This document shows, piece after piece, positions 36,070-47,479 of a stretch of 64,000 nt of DNA (the first letter of the stretch is position 1; every line of letters starts with the position of its first letter). The notes under the pieces are model-generated. The model was not told the origin of the DNA and searched no databases. It worked only from the letters and a program-made list of their open reading frames with translations. Made by a program: the position numbers and the translations under genes. This DNA comes from Massospora cicadina (Eukaryota; Entomophthoromycota; Entomophthoromycetes; Entomophthorales; Entomophthoraceae). The DNA is taken from the NCBI GenBank assembly GCA_022478985.1, contig JAKSZP010007880.1, positions 1 to 64,000 on the forward strand. Reading direction: 5' to 3'.

Positions 36070-38081
36070 TGTCACAGTACGTACACTCAGAATACAAAAA
36101 ATTTTGACTGTTTAATACGTGGACATTTAAAGGATCTCTCATCCAAAAATAGCTCATAATCCCTTCCCCAACCTTAGGTTATTTCTTGACATTAGCATCA
36201 ACCGTGAGGGCGACGTTTACTCCTTCCAGGGATAGTGCATCTGAGGATGACTCTGGCTAATCTGGGGACATTTGTTCGAAAAATTGACAGGCATAAGGCT
36301 TTGGTTGCTCATGAATACTTCTTCCACTGTGGCTTTGGCTTGTGCTAGTGTCAGTACATTTATCCCTTTGTCTGGCTGCTGATATAGTAACTCGTCATTG
36401 TACTAAGGGACTTCTGCTAAATATACTTTGATAGACTCAGGTGGGACGTTAGGGCTGATGAATGTGGAGGTAGAGAGTCCCTTCTCTACTCCAAACCAAT
36501 TTACCATGGTAGTATTGATACTGCTGTATGTAATGGACCTGACGATTGTGGCAACTTCATGCAAGGTGATCAAGGCGACCGCATTTGAAATAATTTACGT
36601 TGTAGGGCCTGTATCCTTTAGTTATTTAAGATGGTCTAGGGTGATAGTTTGATTGTTGACAATTGGCTTAATTAGGCCTAAGCTAAAATTTTGACTGCTG
36701 AAAGTCGGCATAATTAGGCCAAGGAGGAAGTTGTGCTGTAGCAATTATCATAAGCAGGTCCATCTTGAAGTTAAACTGCTGGGGTAACTCAGCTGAGGGC
36801 GAGGCGCATAGTTATATTAAGGCCGGGGGCTACTAGGAGAAATCTGATTATGGCGATTAATTCCCATAAATATAAAGGCCAGGCAACGGCAGCTGTAGGT
36901 TTTCAATCTGTATTGGGTGGAGTAAAGGTAGCGAATAGACAGCGCAAAAAGAATCTTGAGCAGGGGTACATCATCCTCCAAACTGGAACCATGACGTTGT
37001 AAAGTTTGTGGTATGGATTCACTGCAGAGGTCATCAAAATTCACACATTAGCTTCTGCTAGAGTTCCTGTCCCAATTAACACGCGGGCTTCCACCATAAT
37101 AAATTTGGAAAACTTAGTGAGGGTCTTTTTATGATGGAATCCAATGTTCAAGAACTCAGCCTTTTTCTGTGAATATTTCCAGTACCCCCAAACAACCGCA
37201 GCACCATATCCTTTACTTCTTGATAAATAACAAAACTTATTAGCAGATAGCACATGACCTGGTCAGCGCTTCCAAAACTAAGGCGGATATCAACAACTTA
37301 GACTTGCGCCGGTCTGAGGCTCTTTCTGATGCAAACTCAAATTGTTTAAATACCCGTGGATGTTCCCATAACATTCAATTAGAGCCAGCTTATCAATACA
37401 AACCTCCTCCTCCCACTCGTAACTACAAGCCTTTAGGCATGCAGAGGAAATGGTTGAGAACCATAGGCGGTATCTCGTCACAGAGCTGGTTCAGTAGGGC
37501 CAGCAGCACATGGCTTGTCCGCTGCTTCAGGGGTGGCGTGGGTAGCTTAAGCGGGCAGTACGGTCATCACTTGAGGTAATTAAAACTCAGATACATAATC
37601 ATCTCTGGAGATGCCTTCATGAGTTGAGTAGCTACAGCTGCCTGTATGATTGGCGAACAGCGGTTCAACTGAGTACCCATCTTCATACTCCTCATAATAC
37701 TTTACTTCAAGAGCAGGCCCTTGTGGTTCTTCCACTTCTGAATGAGGGTGCTGAGGGTGTAAGGTGCTTGTCAACTTCTGCTCCAAGCAATGTAGCCATT
37801 CAATAGTGGCATCTATGTGATTATCTAAATGCCTGTTTTGTTGTTTAAGAATTCTTAGTTGGCTGAACGGTATGCCAAGCTGGTTCATTACAAGATTTGC
37901 TCATGAAGGATCTCATCTTGCTTTTTATGCGCTGCATCCAAAAAGAGTTTGAAAGTTTTTGTATTCAGATGGTGCAGCGTGTCATGAGGATTCCAAGTCA
38001 AAGCAGGCTGGATGCAACATGGCCAACGATAGAAGAATTATTATTTTTGGTTGTTCAATGGTCCCCTTTAGTGAGAAATAC
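36070..38081 (-). pseudogene. Gy2-outer gag region
   Basis: Minus-strand open pieces at 37,580-37,888 (coiled-coil-like start FSQLRILKQQNRHLDN, then acidic EVKYYEEYEDGY), 37,041-37,253 and 36,817-37,044 fill the gag position. Near 36,190-36,240 a block matching EGVNVALTVDANVK of Gy2-inner precedes protease. No clear CCHC knuckle was found. Confidence 0.55.
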
Positions 38082-38335
38082 TGTCATAAATTTTGGCGAT
38101 ATCGTTGAGATATGCTAAAAGGGCAGCATAGAGTCATTCCCACTGAGTAATGGATGGATGATATGAAGGTTGACGTTCCTCAAAACAAACATAATACTTT
38201 AGTAGATTATGAAGCAAAAGTTTTAGCAAAGTCACTTTATTTATTATAATATATACAGAAGATCATTCTGCTTACTCTCCACTTCCTACTAACTAAATTC
38301 ATCCACCTTCTAGTCTTCTCATTGCGCTTATATAA
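38082..38335 (-). repeat. Gy2-outer 5' LTR, distal half
   Basis: Homologous to the low-coordinate half of the LTR at 32,003-32,600. Broken exactly where the Gy2-inner LTR begins (TGTTGAGATCC at 38,336); the other half lies at 44,411-44,757. Confidence 0.85.
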
Positions 38336-38899
38336 TGTTGAGATCCTGATATGACTGGATGATAAGTCTGAAATAGTTATGAAAGATTGTCCATAATATA
38401 CCAACCATGATCAATAATACAATTACTTGAGCGCCTTGGGATGAGGCGATATTGGGTTAGAGATGGTTAATATTTGATTTTTCTCCAAATCAGGCAATAG
38501 GCAATGTCAACTTATGACAAATAATTGGTAGATCGCCTTGAGCTAAGGCGATTGTGAATTTAATGAATAGTAGACTCCGCTGGAACCAATGAGAATATGG
38601 CGGAATAAATAGTCTAAGAAAATGGGTCAGCATCAACTGAAGTCATTTATATATAAGTGAGATGAGAGGATTGAAACGAGGAGAATTGTTTGTTGTTAGG
38701 AAGAGTAGAGCAGAGCAGAAGGAATCTGCAGTTTAATTTTATAATAAAGTATCATTGGAGCAATTGCTTCATTTTCTATCATATTTATTACGTTGTTTTG
38801 AGGGCTGACGAACCTCATATTGGCTGCCCGTTGCTAATGGGATTGACCCTGTGCAAAAACCTCTCAGCGTATCTCAATAATATCACCAAAATCCTAACA
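38336..38899 (+). repeat. Gy2-inner 5' LTR
   Basis: 564 bp, TGTTGAGATCC...CCTAACA. Carries two small inverted repeats, GCGCCTTGGGATGAGGCGAT and ATCGCCTTGAGCTAAGGCGA. A TATATATAAG-like TATA region lies near 38,648, and AATAAAG near 38,741 may be the polyadenylation signal. Confidence 0.9.
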
Positions 38900-40390
38900 G
38901 TTGTGCTCACTACAGGGTCCCATTGATCAACACCAAAAAATGAAAAATAAATACAACACTCCAGGCGTCAGCTATGTCACATCAGGCCTGCACTGATGGG
39001 AAATCCTCCTGACACACTGTGCCAAAAAATATGCAGAAACTAACTTGCCTTGGACGCTGTGCAAAAGGCAGGATGAGCTTCTTCAGGAGGTGTGTGTTGA
39101 TATACTGCCTCAATTTGATCGCTATGGTATACATGTATTCTTTAAGTGATTCAAGTTTGTGATGGAAGTAGCCCTTGGATTGGCATAAAGCAAAACTGTT
39201 AATGTCTACCTTGGATGTGGGAAGTGCCAATCAAGTCAAATCTAATCTTCTAAACAGTTCTGTTACATACTGAGAAATGAAGGATACTGCTCTGTGGTTG
39301 TTTGGAGGAACTGCAAAGATGTCGCAATAGAAGGCTGAGTTCTTGATCATAGGGGTTCCAGCGTAATAACACCCTCACCATGTTTGAAGATCAATTCATG
39401 GTGGAAAACCATGTGTTAATTGGGAAATTGACTTTATCTGAATCCTTAATGTGCATTGCAATGACTCTGAAGTGAAGCCATACCACAAGCTTTACAATGT
39501 CATGACCCCAATGTTGGATGATGATGTACCTCTGTTCAGAATTTTTCAGTTTTTGAGCCGTTTATCCACTACCTTCCCTTCACCCAATACAGAGTGAGAA
39601 CATACTGCCATCATTGGCGAACATCTTACTTGGGGGAGTTCTCCCATCCAGTTCAGTTTCCATTAGAATACCCCCAGCAGTTTAACTTCTGTCCCAGACC
39701 TGCTTATTGTCAACAATCTAATACTGACCTGGGTCTTATTGACCAACCTTATGCAGTTATCCTATCAACCTGGGCCTGTTTACGCTGATCACCTACAGTC
39801 CAACTTTTGGCGTGGGCCATCTTATAATGATCAAGGACGTAGGCCCTATGAGTTAAATTTTTTTTGAATGTGGTTGCCTCGGGCACCTGGCATGAGATTT
39901 CCCCAATTGGCTGGTCCATTACATATAGCAGGACCAGTACTACCAGGGAAAGTCAGAACGGTGTAGAGACTGGACTCTCTAACTCCGCTATCCCAACCCC
40001 AAACGTTCCACCTGAACTTATTAATGAATATCTGGTGTAAGTCCTCAGTACAATGTCGCATTTGTATATCAGCAGCCTGTTGGAGGGGTGAATATATTGA
40101 CACAAGCGCGAGCCAAGGACTTGGCAGAAAAAGGATCTCTGGAGCAACCAAAGCTTAAGCATGTCAAATCTTCGAACAAATTTCCACAGATGAGCCAGAA
40201 CCATCTTCAGATTCACCTTACATGGAAGGAGTAAACGTCGCACTCACGGTGGACGCTAATGTTAAGGAATAACCTAAAGTTGGGAAGGGATTATGAGCTT
40301 TTTTGGGATGAGAGATTCTTTAAATGTTTACGTATCAGACAGTAAAAATTCTTCTTATTCTAAATGTACATACTGTAACATTGTCATAGC
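38900..40390 (+). pseudogene. Gy2-inner gag region
   Basis: Broken frames between LTR and protease. A Pro/Gln/Tyr-rich piece (FPLEYPQQFNFCPRP) lies near 39,660. A short conserved block, EGVNVALTVDANVK, near 40,220-40,262 precedes protease and is shared with Gy2-outer. No zinc knuckle was recognised. Confidence 0.5.
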
Positions 40391-40660
40391 AAATTCCGAG
40401 TTCATGCTATAATAGACACGGGTGCCCTAGTCAACTTAGTTTCCACTAAGTTGGTGGCAAAGTTGATGGTAAAAATCTGATGTGGAACATCAAATGGTCT
40501 ATGGGACTGCTGGAGCCAAAAGCACAGTCTCAGAAGGAGTGTATAATGTGTTGCCCTTATGGGTTGAGTCAATTTTCATTGTAGCCCCAGCGGTCATGCT
40601 ACCAAACAGCTGTTACAACCTGCTAATTGGAAATGTATTTATGTGACACTAAAATGCTAT
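40390..40660 (+). pseudogene. Gy2-inner aspartic protease
   Basis: AIIDTGALVNLVSTKLVAKL near 40,410-40,470 has the intact DTGA active site. YGTAGAKSTVSEG and CYNLLIGN (the C-terminal LIG block, near 40,610) follow in other frames. Confidence 0.8.
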
Positions 40661-40849
40661 TGTTGATATGACAAAAGAGACATTCAAACTTCTATGGCAG
40701 CGGATCTCAACTCATATTACCTCAAGCGGAATACTGAAAAATCGGTGCATATGGGACGCCAACCTTGCCTATAGTGACAGTGTAATTCTGGTGAAATACC
40801 ATTGACTAATGAGGAAGACCTGGGTTCTCCGTTATCAGATTTACAAATA

Positions 40850-41150
40850 TCAAGGATTGCCTCCTCAAGCAGTTGGGCCTATAACCATTCATTCCAGTCA
40901 TCAAATAATAATAAGCACTGTGTTGGAGGAAAAAATACCATCAAGGGTTTAGGGGGAAGTTAAATGGCCTGTACCAGCAATTACGGCTTGAGCCCAACAT
41001 GGCTCCAGGCATTATACTACCTGTACATGGGGAGATCAAGGTTCTACTTGCAAATCTATAAACGAACTATTAAAAATCTTCTGAAATCAAATAGTGGCTA
41101 ATTACACTTGATACCTGTTGAGGAGGTCCTTCAGGTTCATGAGTTTAGGT
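40850..41150 (+). pseudogene. Gy2-inner dUTPase-like segment between PR and RT
   Basis: AVGPITIHSSHQIIIS near 40,870 corresponds to the region leading into the LVxTGI strand of dUTPases. Near 40,999-41,060 one frame reads APGIILPVHGEIKVLLANL, close to motif III and the next strand (GVIDxxYxGEIKVLLxN). A shifted frame then gives LHLIPVEEVLQVHEF near 41,110, comparable to the end of motif IV. The Asp of motif III is Leu here and the Tyr is His, so activity is not expected. Conserved in the same place in four other elements of this window. Confidence 0.55.
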
Positions 41151-41429
41151 TGCTGGACAAATTTGGTCTACCCATTAATCTGCAGCACAGTAATGGCTTT
41201 GGTACCACGCAAAAATTTAATGGGGTTATTGGAAGAACAGAAGGCTCAGGAAATGTATTTAGTTAAAAAATTAGAAGATATATCTTCTGTAACAATCACA
41301 AACTAGGGTGCGTTTGAGGGGTGGTCCATTGATTGGACACTGGGGATCATCCTCCCATCAGGTCTCAGCCAATCGCTTATATAGGGCAGCTGAGGAAGTA
41401 GTAACCAAAGAAATTGAAAAATTGCTGGA

Positions 41430-42070
41430 GCAAGGATGCTCATACCTTCAATGAGTCTGTGTGCTTCGCCCATCTTGATTATTAAAAAGAAGGATGGTAC
41501 CAACCAGATAGTAATAGACTACCAGAAGCTCAACAGTATCGCCAAGAAAGACTCATATTTCTTGCCGCAGATCAATGATGCTCTGGATCAGTTAGGGGGA
41601 GCTCTTTACTTTTTGTCGATGGATCTGATATCAGCTACTGACAAATTGAGTTGTCTGTGGTGGAACATGTGAAATGCGCCATTATCACTTCCAAAGGGCT
41701 TTTCAACTAACCCATATGCCACAGTGGCTGTGTAACGCCAAGGCCACGTTCCAACGGGCCATGGACACCATCTCTGTCGTTTTGAAGATGTTGTATGTTC
41801 TCAAGTACCTCAACAAGATCAATGTTTTTTGCATACATTCTCTGAGAACCTAACCCTTTTGAAGGAAGTATTACACCGGCTTGCTGAGGCCAACATCAAG
41901 ATTAGGCCCTACAAATGTCACTTCTTCAAGGACCCACTGAAGTACCTTGGGTTTGTGGTAGATGCAAAAGGGCTGAACCCCCAACCAGCCAAGAGGACAT
42001 TATCCAAAAAATGACTCAGTCGACCAGTTACTTAAACATACAGGTTTTTTGGGGATGGTGGTTTACTACT
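41430..42070 (+). pseudogene. Gy2-inner reverse transcriptase
   Basis: CASPILIIKKKDGTNQIVID near 41,460, LYFLSMDLISATDKL near 41,610, ATFQRAMDTI near 41,750, VLKYLNKINVF near 41,800 (the YxDD block, now YLNK) and IRPYKCHFFKDPLKYLGFV near 41,910. Frame changes separate them. Confidence 0.85.
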
Positions 42071-42149
42071 GACGCTTCATCCCTAATTTCAGCTGTATCA
42101 GGGGCCCGCTGTTTGAGTTGTTAAAAAAATGCTGTTTCTAAATGAATGG

Positions 42150-42620
42150 AACGCCATCAACACTCTTATACACTTTGAATGGCGTTAATCAATGCGCTGG
42201 TGCTATTCTACCAAAATTTTGATAAGAATATTATTGTATAGATGGATGTGTCCCTTTCCGCCGTTGGGGAAGTTCTATCTCAAAAAGATGAAGAAAGGGA
42301 GGAGCACCTGGTTGCATATTGAGTTGTATCTTGAACTGTCATGAACGCAATTAAGCCATAACCAAGTGAGAGAGCTTATTGGTGATCTACACTTATAAGC
42401 AATTCAGGATATATTTGCATGGAGTCAAGTTCAAAGTCATTACGGATCATACCTCATTACTCTGGTTGCAGAACCTCAAGGAGCCTGAAGGGCGTCTATC
42501 CCGATTGGCTCTCAAACTGCAGGCTTACAATTCCAAGATCCTTCATTGACCTAGAGCTAAACACCAAAATGCTGATTGCTAGTCAAGATTGCCAATGATT
42601 GCAGTTACAGAAGATCTGAG
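42150..42620 (+). pseudogene. Gy2-inner RNase H
   Basis: NECAGAILPKF near 42,190, then YKQFRIYLHGVKFKVITDHT near 42,390-42,450, LLWLQNLKEPEGRLSRLALK and AKHQNAD near 42,560. The order and spacing fit Ty3-type RNase H. The closing ADxLSR block is broken by a stop after NADC. Confidence 0.8.
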
Positions 42621-42649
42621 CGACATAATGTATGATAAAAATGCTTAGC

Positions 42650-43825
42650 AGGAAATATGACAATGAACCTCCACCAGTCATCAATTTACTAGATGGAATA
42701 AGGGGAAAAGAGTTCCAGAAGAATGGCGAATCGTACAAGTGGTAGGGGACACTATGAGGAAATTCCCAAGGCCTTCCACACAACCAAATATTATCATGAG
42801 CGCACACTTAGCAGACAGACATGGTGGAGTATGCAAGACCCTGGAAATGTTGTGACCTCAGTACTACTGGGAAAGCATGAATTTTGGTGTGCTCAAAATG
42901 ATTTTCTGCTGCCACCAGTGCCAAGTGGAGAAGCCATTCCACCACAAGATGTAGCACCAATTAGTGAAACCTCACTTTCCATTGCATACGGTTTCTATTG
43001 ACTTGGTTGGGCCTCTGCCAACTGGAGAAAACCGGTCTAAAAATATTCTGGTGGCAATTGGCCACTTGACCAGGTATTTGCGGCACAAGTAATACAGGAT
43101 TTTGGGGCGGTCACAGTAGCTAAGTTCATAATGGATTGTATAATTCAACAACATGGCTATCCTCAGTTCTTCCTACTGATAACAGGACCAACTTCACCTC
43201 TCACATTTCATCCAATCTCAACGAACTGATGGCCATCCGTAAGGTTCTAACAACTCCATATCGTCCAGAAACCAATGTTATGGTCAAAAGTGACTATGGG
43301 ATGCTGGTGGATATACTATGGAAGCTGGTAACGGAATTATCCTCTGATTGAAGTACCCTGCTTTATACCGCTGTCTTTGCCTACAACATCAGCTATCATT
43401 ACACCATGGGGAAGTGTTCTTTTCAATTACTATATGGATGATACCCTACTCTTCTAGCACTGCTCTATGCCTGCATAGAAGATACCAGCGGATTGGATCC
43501 TTGACGCAACTTGACCAACCTAATGAATATGTTGATAAATTACAAAACAAAATACTCGTTCAGCTTATCCAAGAATATTAAGAATCAGGCTGCTGATCAG
43601 GTACGGCGTAGCAGTCTAACCCAGTTTAAAGAAGGGGATATGGTTCTCTTCCATGATCAACATGGGTTCAGGCGGAAACACAAATTGGCCATTATTTGGA
43701 TTGGTCCATTTTAGGTCATTAAGAAAATGGATGTCAACGCCTATACCATCAAGGAGTCCGCAAGCACTCATAATATTAGCCAAGTGCACGCAAAGTTCCT
43801 CCAGGCATATAAACAATAGGAAACT
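42650..43825 (+). pseudogene. Gy2-inner integrase
   Basis: Zinc finger remnants (RHGGVCKTLEML, CCHQCQVEKP near 42,905), core start VSIDLVGPLPTG near 42,990, VTVAKFIMDCIIQQHGYPQF near 43,110-43,170, and a C-terminal GPY/F module with FKEGDMVLFHDQHGF and IIWIGPF near 43,625-43,715. NAYTIKESASTHNISQVHAK near 43,740 matches the strand ending in VHxxxLK. The element reaches its polypurine tract 25-30 bases later. Confidence 0.8.
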
Positions 43826-43837
43826 TATCGTCCAGTC

Positions 43838-43848
43838 AAGGGGCGTAA
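43838..43848 (+). other. Gy2-inner polypurine tract
   Basis: CAAGGGGCGTAA sits directly before the TGTTTAGATCC start of the 3' LTR; purine-rich primer for plus-strand DNA synthesis. Confidence 0.65.
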
Positions 43849-44410
43849 TGTTTAGATCCTGATATGACTGGATGATAATCCTGAAATAGCTATAACGGAT
43901 TGGCCAGAATCTGCCGACCATTATTAATAGTATAATTATTATAACGCCTTGGGATGAGGCGATTAGGATGGAAAGGGTTATTATTTGGTTGCCTCCAAAT
44001 CAGGAAATAGGGCAATGCCGACATATGATTAATAATTGGTAGATTGCCTCAAGCTAAGGCAATTATGAATTTAATGAATAGTAGACTCTGTTGGAACCAA
44101 TGAGAATATGGTGGAATGAATGGTCTGAGCAAAAGGGTCAGAATTGACTAAAGTTGCTAATATATAAGCAAGATGAGAAGATTTAAGGAAGGGGATTGTT
44201 TGTTGGTAGTAATAGTATAGCTGAGCAGAAGGAATCTGATGTTTAACATTAGAATAAAAGTATTGTTAGAGGAATTGCTTCATATTCTATTATAAGTATT
44301 ATGTTGTTTTGAGGGCTGACAATCTTCATATTATCCACCCGTTGCTCAATGGGATTGGACCTGTGCAAAACCTCTTGCCATATCTCATTTATATCGCCAA
44401 AATCATAACA
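43849..44410 (+). repeat. Gy2-inner 3' LTR
   Basis: 562 bp, TGTTTAGATCC...CATAACA, homologous to 38,336-38,899 over its full length with scattered substitutions. Confidence 0.9.
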
Positions 44411-44757
44411 TATATCATGACTTTAGCTGATACCAACCCTGTTTGCTTAAACTATTATGTTCTGCCATATTCTCATTGGCCCATTGTCATAACTGATAGG
44501 CTCTGGCAATGCCTATTATTCCAAAATTTGCTATCATCTTTGCAATGTGATCTACTCAATAAGTGTCAAAAGGTGACATCACCTTATCGCCTTATTTGGA
44601 GGCGACCATTAATAATCTTTTCAGAGCTTGGTATCATCCTATCGCCTTATTTTGAGGAAATCTCACTAATATTTTTCTATTAATCGGCTTCAGCTAATAT
44701 CACCCAATCTGATGCAGATATGTGGAGCTTATCATCATGTCATATCAGAATCTCAAA
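44411..44757 (-). repeat. Gy2-outer 5' LTR, proximal half
   Basis: Matches 32,255-32,600. The minus-strand start is GAGATTCTGATATGAC with the leading TGTT eroded. Right of it HAL-B ORF1 resumes. Confidence 0.85.
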
Positions 44758-44758
44758 A

Positions 44759-45350
44759 CTCGTTCAACCATAAAGCAGTTTTAGAATAGTTGCAGTACTG
44801 GCTGCATGCCTGCCACCTCCTACCCTCCCTAGCATCATACTCACAAAACATAAAAAACATCTCTTCTACTATCAGGTGGTGCATACAGCAGTTCCAAAAA
44901 CTGTGCTGGTTGTAAAGTTTGGTCCAAAGACCCACATTACCTGAAGCAACCTTACAACTATCACCTCCCTCTCTAAATTATGCCTTGAGCTGAGAAAGCC
45001 CTTACCACCTACATATCCACCCTCCCCATTGCACACATTGAGTTGAAAGCGCCTCTCTGTTACCTTGACCCCTATTTCTAAGATGCGCCCATTCTCATGC
45101 TCTCAGCTTTGTGCTGCTACATCTTCAGTTGAGGACGAAGAGACTCCCAATCCCCCTTCACCCTCTGCCAAGGTTGTATAGCAGTTTTTGATTCTGACTT
45201 AGTTGGTGTGTTTGCTTTTACTACATGTCAGTTTAAGTGGATCCGTCTGTCTTGTTCAACTTTTATTTTATTTTATCTTACATAAGTTTTTAGATAATTT
45301 TGAGCTTCAGTAATAGACCATCCCCTGGTCAACATACCTCATATAAACTG
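44759..45350 (+). pseudogene. HAL-B: ORF1 C-terminus, 3' UTR and shared tail
   Basis: SFNHKAVLE near 44,760 continues the reading broken at 32,002 (KCN), matching CHHLHKATAKSMEIL of HAL-C. KALTTYISTLPIAHIELKAP near 45,000 matches KALAKYITAIFVV of HAL-C. The UTR follows, and the tail CCATCCCCTGGTCAACATAC at about 45,321 ends the element. There is no space for an ORF2. Confidence 0.8.
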
Positions 45351-45852
45351 AATAATCAAGATAAGACCTATGAAAATGCTCAACCAGCTTTGTTTTAAGG
45401 CTCATGGGCTGATGCTCCTAACTCCAGCCAATCAGCTCCTGTTTCAGGCCCAGGTATTAAATCTAAAACTCTGAAAAGCTCTTGAATGGATGGATGATGA
45501 TGAGGTGGCATAATGCTACTATTTCCAACTTAAATTGGTCTAAGTTCTTTTTTTAATCCACTTAACCCCTCAATGTCGTTTCTGCCCTCATATGGGCTTT
45601 CCCATTTACAAATTAAATAAGATGGCTCTTGAGGCAGCCACTGCCCCATAACGTTCCTTACCACCCAGCACTCCATAAAACTATGAATTTGCTAGCCACC
45701 GGAATTCTGTATCCAAACTTTCTTAAACAACTTACTTTATGATGCTCTGGCACCAAATGAGAACATTGCATCTACTGTAAGACATGCATGCATTGATGCT
45801 GCAAACCTCCCAATTTTTTTCCTTAATTACCTAAACCTATATTTCGCCTTTT
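45351..45852. other. Unassigned stretch between HAL-B and Gy4
   Basis: No recognised gene. A plus-strand frame near 45,620-45,760 reads coding-like (MALEAATAP, then stops), without a known motif. Confidence 0.35.
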
Positions 45853-47348
45853 TGTTAAAAAAACTGAAAGTTAAGAAACTGGTTTCCTGGAGCCATAAGA
45901 ACAGAAAATGGGAATGGTCTTGAGGATGGCTTGGTTTTTAAAAATGTCTAAAGAGAGGTGATCATGTAGTACTTTGCTTCTTCATGGTCTGGTATTATGC
46001 ACTATCCTGGGTTTATAATATCTATTATTTTAACAATATTGTTGAATTTTAGGCCTACTTTAATTGGGCCAGTTCTTCTTAAGATAAATTGGAAATCCAA
46101 GCATCGATTGTATGGAGACAATAGACCAGATGGTGACAATAGTCAAGATATAAACACCTTGGAAATGATACTTCAAAGCTGTATTCTTCTTTTGTTTAAT
46201 TGTACAATGGCTCCCTACTCTGATCCTTCTGATCCCAAGTAAAAATCAACCTAATAAAACGGAAAAGTTACAAATACATAAAGCTTTTATATTAAAAAAT
46301 TAACTTGTAGTGATAAATGATTGTACTTTATCAGTGTCAACTTGGACATAATTATAGGGTTCAATGTTTACCACATCTTACCCATGACGCCTCATTTTCA
46401 ATGGCACTTATTCAAAGAAAAACGTAATAAGTTAGTCTGAGGGTCTACAAACCTTTCAACTTGGGGGCATCTCACATGGCTTCAGGGTTGGTGTCAAACT
46501 CAAAATATCTCAGGACAGCGTTACTGATACATCTTCAAATAGCTGAACTGATGCCCCTAAAAGAAAGCAGCACATACCAAGGTGATTCCTACCACTAATT
46601 AGTAATTAATTTGATTGAAAACTTGATCAACATTAAAAACTAATTTTGACATAAAACTGAAAAGCCCACGTGCCTGAGTCATCAAGTCAATTATTATTAT
46701 TAGGTCTGACTTAACCAACAAAGCTCCAAGCCCATGTCATCATAGTTGAATATTATTAAGTGAAATTGCTAGGCCTTGGATCCCAAGTTTGGATATAATT
46801 AGGTTATTTTTGGTCCATAATCACTGATAATTTTAATATGATACATAAAAAATTAGCATCAGCAAATATTAATTTTTTCCCTATCAAATTATCTGACAAT
46901 CTAGGTCCAGTCAACCATTCAACATATAGGAAGAGATATAGGGATAAAATTAATATGAAATTAACAATAGCCCTTTGTTATAAGCTTTCAATATTTATAG
47001 GATGAGTAGGGGCCTTGTTGGATGAGGCTTTCAGCCCTTTGTTCAATATCTTTACTTCTCATCTGGTATGAGGGGCAAGCCATGGTATTTCTCTTGGATT
47101 GGCTTTTGGATTGTTGACCTTACATTATGATAAAGCGTCCAGATGGCAATCACTTGCGCCGAGACAGAGTCTCATCTTGTGAAAATTTTTAATCTCTTTC
47201 ATTACTTCTTGCCCAGTTAGGGGTAAAGGCTCATTAGTCTACAATACATTTGATTCTAGAATGCTCAAGCTCATCAAAAGGACAATTGACCAATTTGTTA
47301 GTCAAATTCTGAGATAAACTAAGCCTTCCTGGAGTACAAATGCTGACA
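45853..47348 (-). repeat. Gy4 3' LTR, interrupted
   Basis: 45,853-46,039 and 46,925-47,348 together match the 604-bp LTR at 53,096-53,699. On the minus strand it begins TGTCAGCATTTGTACTCC, as the 5' LTR begins TGTCAGAGTTCATAGTCC. The polypurine tract TTGAGGGGGTGA lies just outside (47,349-47,360). Confidence 0.85.
46040..46924. mobile_element. 885-bp insertion inside the Gy4 3' LTR
   Basis: Absent from the 5' LTR. Its ends are TGTTGAAT and ATTCAACA, an 8-bp perfect inverted repeat with a further imperfect match inside. Adjacent TAT on both sides may be a short target duplication. It contains one 81-codon frame overlapping its left end (45,997-46,242) and no transposase motif. It could be a solo LTR of an unseen family (TG...CA ends) or a non-autonomous DNA element. 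Confidence 0.6.
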
Positions 47349-47479
47349 TCACCCCCTCAAGATCCTGGCAGAGGGGGACATAAGGACGCAGGAACCAAGA
47401 GTTTACGGAGTTGACTACTATGCCTTGAATGACTTCAGCAATGGAATACTCAGTGCCATCCTTATATAGTACATGGTAG

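Larger units (their letters stand above)
38336..44410 (+). mobile_element. Gy2-inner: Ty3/gypsy element nested in an LTR of its own family
   Basis: LTRs at 38,336-38,899 and 43,849-44,410 flank gag, protease, dUTPase-like segment, RT, RNase H and integrase on the plus strand. It sits inside the 5' LTR of Gy2-outer, with TATAA and TATAT at the two sides as a near-match target duplication. It is therefore the youngest of the three nested layers, yet it already has stops in every domain and an altered YxDD (YLNK). Confidence 0.9.
32003..44757 (-). mobile_element. Gy2-outer: Ty3/gypsy element split by Gy2-inner
   Basis: Minus-strand element with a 3' LTR at 32,003-32,600 and a 5' LTR split into 44,411-44,757 and 38,082-38,335. 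Between them, right to left, are gag, protease, a dUTPase-like segment, RT, RNase H and integrase, then a polypurine tract. Both flanks are HAL-B ORF1 and the HAL-B reading resumes across the insertion (KCN then SFNHKAVLE), proving the insertion. Flanking GTAAC and AAAAC may be the eroded target duplication. Many stops; RT YxDD is YLNN. Confidence 0.85.
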
